Positions 34,166 through 39,301 of a stretch of DNA of 39,301 bases are shown one piece after another. The stretch is from Akkermansia sp. Lineage in GTDB: Bacteria; Verrucomicrobiota; Verrucomicrobiia; Verrucomicrobiales; Akkermansiaceae. Position 1 is the first letter of the stretch. Each line of letters starts with the position of its first letter. The notes below the pieces were generated by a model that saw nothing but the letters and a program-made list of their open reading frames with translations, was not told the DNA's origin and did not search any database. The position numbers were made by a program, and so were the translations under genes. The stretch covers positions 1 through 39,301 of the forward strand of contig JAKSOT010000010.1 in NCBI GenBank assembly GCA_024405455.1, given 5' to 3'.

Positions 34166-35629
34166 GTGAACTTAATCTCTCATAGACTCGTGAAAAAGGT
34201 TGTTAAATGGATAGTCGTAGCGCTGCTCGTGATAGGGGCGGTGGTGTTTTGGATGAACCGCGACGGCGGGGACGCCGATGCTCCCAACTTCCGCACCGCG
34301 CCCGTGGTGAAGGGTGACTTTGTGAGCAAGGTGCAGGCCACCGGCACGCTGGAGCCCAGCGAATTGGTTGACGTGGGCGCCCAGGTGACCGGGGAAATCA
34401 AGGAGTTCGGCACGGACACGGAGGGACGCCGCATCGACTACGGCAGCGAGGTGAAGGCCGGCCAGCTTCTGGCTCGCATCGACGACACCATCGTGGAGCT
34501 GAACATCCAGCGCGCGGAGGCCAGCGTGGAGCAGGCCAAGGCGCAAATCCTCAATTCCAACGCCAGCGTGGAGCAGGCCAAGGCCAGCATCTCGCAAGCC
34601 AAGGCCAACAAGAACAAGGCCGACCGCGACCTGGAGCGCGCCAAGAAGCTGGGCGTGGGCGACGCCCTCTCCCAGATGAGCTACGACCAGTACGTGACCG
34701 CCGCGGAAACCACCGCCGCCAACCTGGAGAGCGCCACCGCGCAGCTGGAGACCGCCAAGGCGCAGCAGGCCAGCGCGCAGGCCCAGCTGCTCAGCGCGCA
34801 GGCCCAGCTGAAGAGCGAGCTGCGCAACCGCGACTACACGCACATCTCCTCCCCCGTGGACGGCACCATCGTGGTGCGCCAGGTGAACGTGGGGCAGACC
34901 GTGGTGAGCAACATGAGCGCCTCCACCCTGTTCCTGGTGGCGCGCGACCTTTCCAAGATGCAGATTTGGGCGAGCGTGAACGAGGCGGACATAGCGAAGG
35001 TGCACCCGGGCCAGCTGGTGCGCTTCACCGTGGACGCCCGCCCGCACGAGGACTACACCGGAACGGTGAACAAGATCCGCCCGAACGCCACCATGAGCTC
35101 CAACGTGGTCACCTACATCGTGGAAATCGACATCGACAACCCGGAGCGCAAGCTGCTGCCCTACATGAGCGCCAACGCCGATTTCATTGTGCAGGAGGTG
35201 AAAGACGCCCTGCTGGTGCCCGACGCCGCGTTCGACTTCCATCCCGCGCCCAAGATGCTCGACCCGCAGTTTGCCGGAAAGAAGCCCGATGCGGCACCCG
35301 CCGAGGACGGTCCCGTGACCCTGTGGCGCAAGACGGACGAGCACCACGTGGCTCCCGTGCGCGTCATCCGCGGCGACAGCGACGGCACGCGCAGCATCGT
35401 CACCCTGCCAGAGGGCGAGACGCTGGAGCCCGGCACGGAGCTGGTGACCGGCATTGAAATCATCATCCCGGAAGGCGCGGGCATGGCCGGAGGCCCCGGC
35501 GCGAACGGCGGCCAGGGCGGCAACCTCTTCCGCCCGAAGATGCCGGAGCGTCCCAAGCGCGGCGCGGGCGGCGTGGAGGCCAAGCCCGGCCAGGAAGTCA
35601 AGCGCCAGAACCGCGGCCCCCACTTCTAA
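34166..35629 (+). CDS. MacA-type periplasmic adaptor of a tripartite ABC pump
   Basis: A membrane-fusion protein of up to 487 residues. There is one N-terminal helix (KKVVKWIVVALLVIGAVVFW), a lipoyl half (ATGTLEPSELVDVGAQVTGEIKE), a long alpha-helical hairpin rich in Ala/Gln/Lys (about 115-215, with repeated ASVEQAKA), the second lipoyl half (SSPVDGTIVVRQVNVGQTV), a beta-barrel and a Gly/Pro-rich C-terminal tail that most MacA proteins lack. It links the inner-membrane ABC transporter to the TolC-type protein. Start: GTG at 34166, or GTG at 34190 which gives the cleaner KKVVKW beginning; no Shine-Dalgarno decides. First gene of a four-gene operon. Confidence 0.9.
   Translation: MNLISHRLVKKVVKWIVVALLVIGAVVFWMNRDGGDADAPNFRTAPVVKGDFVSKVQATGTLEPSELVDVGAQVTGEIKEFGTDTEGRRIDYGSEVKAGQLLARIDDTIVELNIQRAEASVEQAKAQILNSNASVEQAKASISQAKANKNKADRDLERAKKLGVGDALSQMSYDQYVTAAETTAANLESATAQLETAKAQQASAQAQLLSAQAQLKSELRNRDYTHISSPVDGTIVVRQVNVGQTVVSNMSASTLFLVARDLSKMQIWASVNEADIAKVHPGQLVRFTVDARPHEDYTGTVNKIRPNATMSSNVVTYIVEIDIDNPERKLLPYMSANADFIVQEVKDALLVPDAAFDFHPAPKMLDPQFAGKKPDAAPAEDGPVTLWRKTDEHHVAPVRVIRGDSDGTRSIVTLPEGETLEPGTELVTGIEIIIPEGAGMAGGPGANGGQGGNLFRPKMPERPKRGAGGVEAKPGQEVKRQNRGPHF
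34520..34584 (+). repeat. 23-bp direct repeat in the adaptor gene
   Basis: Bases 34520-34542 and 34562-34584 are identical, 42 bases apart (14 codons), encoding the ASVEQAKA repeats of the helical hairpin. Confidence 0.8.
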
Positions 35630-35647
35630 CCCCGACCCCCACGCACC

Positions 35648-36351
<704 letters not shown>

Positions 36352-36355
<4 letters not shown>

Positions 36356-37716
36356 AACCCTGGGTACTGTTCACAACCTGTATGCGCGCGCTGGTGCGCA
36401 ACCCCATGCGCGCGGTGCTCACCATCCTGGGTATCGTCATCGGCATTGCCGCCGTGGTGGCCATCCGCGAAATCGGCGAGGGCTCCAAGGAGCAAATCTC
36501 CACCCAGGTGGCCTCCCTCGGCGCGGATGTCGTCAACGTCTGGGGCGCTTCCGTCAACACCACCGGCGTGAACTCCGGCAAGGGCGGCCGCGCCTCCCTC
36601 TACCCGGAGGACGCCGCGGCCATCCTGCGCGAATGCAAGGAGACCGTGCTGATGGCCTCTCCCATGGTCCGCGCGGGCGGCCAGGTGATTGTGGGCAACA
36701 AGAACTGGAGCCCGGGTTCCATGGTGGGCGGCAACGAGGACTACCCCAAAATCGAGGGCTGGACCGTGGTCAACGGCCGCAGCTTCACCAAGGAGCAGGT
36801 GGACAACTCCGCGCGCGTCTGCCTCATCGGCATGACCATCGCCAAGGAGCTCTTTGCAGGCAAGGACCCCGTGGGCCAGGAAATCCGCATCAAGGACGTG
36901 GTGTTCACCGTCATCGGCGTGCTCGGTGAAAAGGGCGCGGACATGGGCAACGACAAGGACGACACCATCATCATGCCCTGGACGAGCATCCGCACGCGCC
37001 TGATGGGGGCGTCGCGCGAGGCGGCCATCATGCGCGGCGGCGCGTCCAACGCCAGCAAGCCCTCCGCCACCAGCACCTACTCCACCTCCGCCGTGAACTT
37101 CTATGCGGGAACCGAGCTGCAGCCCTACACCGGCGCACCCCACCCCCTGCGCACCCGCACGGTGGACAACCTCATCATCAAGATCAAGGACAAGGAGAAC
37201 GCCAAGCCCGCCATGGAGCAAATCACGCAGGTGCTGCGCCGCGAGCACAACCTGCAGCCCGGCGTGCTGGACGACTTCGAGATGTTCGACCGCGGCCAGA
37301 TTTCCAGCATGGTGACGAGCATATCCGACACCATGACCACGCTGCTGATGGCGGTGGCGTTCATCTCGCTGGTGGTGGGCGGCGTGGGCATCATGAACAT
37401 CATGCTCGTGTCCGTCACGGAGCGCACGCGCGAAATCGGCCTGCGCATGGCCGTGGGCGCGCGCCCGCGCGACATCATGCAGCAGTTTCTGCTGGAATCC
37501 GTGCTGCTGTGCCTGGTGGGCGGTATCCTGGGCATCATCCTGGGCCACGGCGCCTCCAGCATCATCAGCGCGCAGGCGGGGTGGCCCATCGCCACCTCGT
37601 ACGCCGCCATGGCGCTGGCCGTGTCCGTGGCCGCGTTCATCGGCATCGTCTTCGGCTGGTACCCCGCCTACAAGGCATCCAAGCTGGATCCCATCGACGC
37701 CCTCCACCACGAATAA
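36352..37716 (+). CDS. MacB-type ABC permease (FtsX family)
   Basis: A 454-residue permease with an N-terminal helix (MRAVLTILGIVIGIAAVVAI, about 19-38), a large periplasmic MacB core domain (about 45-310, with a Ser/Thr/Gly-rich stretch around 230-245), and three C-terminal helices of the FtsX domain (about 325-445), including SLVVGGVGIMNIMLVSVTERTREIGLRMAVGARPRDI and the end YPAYKASKLDPIDAL. This is the standard MacB topology without the ATPase domain. It works with the upstream ATPase and adaptor and the downstream outer-membrane factor. Export of peptides, macrolide-like compounds or siderophores is usual for the family; the substrate here is unknown. Confidence 0.94.
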
Positions 37717-37732
37717 TTTTTTCACAGCAAGC

Positions 37733-39097
37733 ATGAAAGCGCATCTTCTACCGGCAATGACCGCCCTGCTCCTGGCCTCCTGCGCCGTGGGGCCGGACTT
37801 CAAGGGGGCAAGCTTCGAGGGGCTGCCAGAAACCTGGCTCAGCGCCCTGCCCCCCGCCACAGACGAACACCAGCTGGAATCCTGGTGGCAAGCCTTCGGC
37901 GACCCCCAGCTCACCGCGCTCATCGAGGCCGGGTTCGCCGCCAACCACGACATCATCAACGCCGCGCTCAACATCGCCCGCGCGGAATCCAGTCTGCGCG
38001 CCATGAAGGCGGACCTCTTCCCGTACGTGTCCGGCAACTTCGGCGGCAGCAACTCCGGCTCGTACGACACCCGCACCAGCCACGGCCGCTGGAACGGCGG
38101 GCTCTCCGCATCCTGGACGCCGGACATCTGGGGCGGCACGCGCCGCGAGGTGGAGGCGGCCTACGCCGCGCTCGGCTCCGCCAAGGCAGCGGCAGCCGCC
38201 ACGCGCACCGCGCTGGCATCCAGCATCGCCGTCATCTACTTCCAATGGATATCCGCGCAGGAGAGCCTGCGCATCGCCAAGGAGCAGCTGGCCTACCAAG
38301 AGCGCACGTACGCCGCCACCGCATCCAGGCACAGCGCCGGGTTCGATTCCTCGCTGGATTTGGCGGAGGCCACCTCCACCATCGCCTCCACCCGCAGCCA
38401 GATTCCCGTGTACGAGGCCAACATCAAGACCTGCGAGAACACGCTGGCAACCTACCTGGCCACCACCGCGGACCACATCAAGCTCACCATGCCCCCGCCG
38501 GAGGTGTACAACCGCATCCCCACCGTGCCCACCGGGCTGCCGAGCGACCTGCTGCGCCGCCGCCCGGACATCATAGCCGCGGAGCACAACCTGCACCAGG
38601 CGTGCGCCCGCGTGGGCGTGAGCGTGGCCAACCTCTTCCCGCGCCTCTCGCTCACCGGCAGCACCAGCACCTCCTCCGGCTCGGACTTCTCCCACTTCTG
38701 GCAGAACGCCACCTGGAGCCTCGGCGCCAGCGTGAGCCAGCAGCTCCTCAACCGCGTGGCCCTGCGCGAAAGCGTCAAACAGGCGGAAATCTCCCAGCTC
38801 ACCTCCCTGCACACGTACGACAAGACTGTGCTGGCGGCCTTTGCGGAGGTGGAGACCTGCCTCATCGACTACGCGCGCTACACCAGCCAGCTGCCGCAGA
38901 TTGAGGCCGCCAACGCCGCCAACAAGCTCTCCGCCGAGCTGTCGCAGCGCCGCCACATCGCCGGCGAGTCCGACTTCCTCAACGTGGCCTCCGCGGAACG
39001 CGCCTGGCTCGCTTCCGAGCTCAACATCATCTCCGCGCGCCAGAACATCCGCATCACCCTCGCGCGCCTCTGCACCGCCCTCGGCGGCGGTTGGTGA
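37733..39097 (+). CDS. TolC-type outer membrane factor lipoprotein (NodT family)
   Basis: A 454-residue protein with a lipoprotein signal (lipobox LLASC, Cys17) and the OEP/NodT beginning AVGPDFKG. Two OEP repeats follow: WWQAFGDPQLTALIEAGFAANHDIINAALNIARAESSLRAMKADLFPYVS and LPSDLLRRRPDIIAAEHNLHQACARVGVSVANLFPRLSLTGS, each with coiled-coil helices and barrel strands. It forms the trimeric outer-membrane channel of the pump. It starts 16 bases after the permease, the last gene of the operon. No terminator is evident downstream. Confidence 0.94.
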   Translation: MKAHLLPAMTALLLASCAVGPDFKGASFEGLPETWLSALPPATDEHQLESWWQAFGDPQLTALIEAGFAANHDIINAALNIARAESSLRAMKADLFPYVSGNFGGSNSGSYDTRTSHGRWNGGLSASWTPDIWGGTRREVEAAYAALGSAKAAAAATRTALASSIAVIYFQWISAQESLRIAKEQLAYQERTYAATASRHSAGFDSSLDLAEATSTIASTRSQIPVYEANIKTCENTLATYLATTADHIKLTMPPPEVYNRIPTVPTGLPSDLLRRRPDIIAAEHNLHQACARVGVSVANLFPRLSLTGSTSTSSGSDFSHFWQNATWSLGASVSQQLLNRVALRESVKQAEISQLTSLHTYDKTVLAAFAEVETCLIDYARYTSQLPQIEAANAANKLSAELSQRRHIAGESDFLNVASAERAWLASELNIISARQNIRITLARLCTALGGGW

Positions 39098-39301
39098 GCG
39101 CGCCATCCGCAACCCAAGGAACCCGCGCAGGAAGAAAAAGGCTGACAACCGACGGCGGGTGCGCTCCACGAGAGCATGGAGGCGCTGGGGGCGGACGACT
39201 CGCTCATGCTGCACCCGCAAGCGCTACTTCGCCATCCTGCGCTGGTTGTGCCGCGGCACGTACCAATGGATCGACGGCAGGAAGAAGACCTGCGCCACCA
39301 T
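39098..39301. other. Right-edge region after the efflux operon
   Basis: About 125 bases follow the last operon gene without a recognisable coding signal, promoter or terminator. The final 78 bases may be the 3' end of a minus-strand gene (next entry). Confidence 0.4.
39224..39301 (-). CDS. Possible 3' end of a minus-strand gene
   Basis: Reading leftward from the window edge, 25 codons end at a TAG (39226-39224) with almost every third position G or C, giving QVFFLPSIHWYVPRHNQRRMAK. The aromatic and basic composition looks protein-like, but the piece is too short to assign. The opposite strand in another frame is equally GC3-rich, so the call is tentative. Confidence 0.25.
   Translation of the reverse strand: MVAQVFFLPSIHWYVPRHNQRRMAK

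Overview
The window is a GC-rich, densely coded piece of a diderm bacterial chromosome, with little sign of plasmid or prophage. LpxA, Lnt, an autotransporter barrel, lipoproteins and a TolC-type outer membrane factor all require an outer membrane. The phylum is an inference: glutaminyl-tRNA synthetase, fused RibBA, an autotransporter, an N-acetylhexosamine kinase and DUF721/DciA together suggest a gut member of Verrucomicrobiota (Akkermansia-like). No rRNA, tRNA or CRISPR array was seen.

Layout. 1-3066: the 3' part of an autotransporter adhesin and a small Gly-rich lipoprotein. 3257-6229 (minus): lpxA, a phosphoglycolate-phosphatase-like HAD, an unknown protein and folP. 6230-7566: a long AT-richer gap carrying a 15-bp inverted repeat, then a lone tyrosine recombinase. 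7573-8356 (minus): DciA-like protein and ferredoxin. 8458-10964: a one-TM protein overlapping lnt. 11104-12051 (minus): UDP-glucuronate decarboxylase. 12201-20335 (plus): unknown protein, tadA, ybeY, YkuD-like protein, glnS, ribBA, ftsH, rsfS. 20393-21109 (minus): NlpC/P60 lipoprotein. 21338-22838: AbiEi/AbiEii toxin-antitoxin pair. 22851-26069 (minus): pyrG and a sodium:solute symporter. 26266-27842: degenerate ROK-type regulator and a Sel1 protein. 27858-29878 (minus): sugar nucleotidyltransferase and NahK-type kinase. 30016-31527: MATE exporter. 31655-32191 (minus): rplI. 32321-34036: a MATE-like protein fused to a kinase-like ATPase domain. 34166-39097: a MacA/MacB/TolC-type efflux operon. 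39098-39301: almost featureless, perhaps the tail of a minus-strand gene.

How genes work together. Most are housekeeping: lipid A (lpxA), lipoprotein acylation (lnt), folate and riboflavin, CTP, tRNA charging and editing, ribosome maturation or silencing, and membrane protein quality control. The nucleotidyltransferase/NahK pair suggests salvage of GlcNAc or GalNAc through the 1-phosphate to a nucleotide sugar, which fits a host-glycan feeder. Three export systems (a MATE, a MATE-ATPase fusion and a tripartite ABC pump) lie within 9 kb.

Expression signals are unusually readable. A sigma70-like pattern, TTGnnn-N16/17-TA(G/C)AAT, recurs, and in several genes the -10 box ends only 6-7 bases before the start codon, which predicts leaderless mRNAs. 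Intergenic DNA carries short repeat families (TTAGGA hexamers, a 25-bp ATTTACAATT element, GCGAAGACGG palindromic elements). The most unusual items are the MATE-ATPase fusion, the inverted repeat flanking the recombinase promoter, and a terminator whose T-run abuts the dciA start codon.
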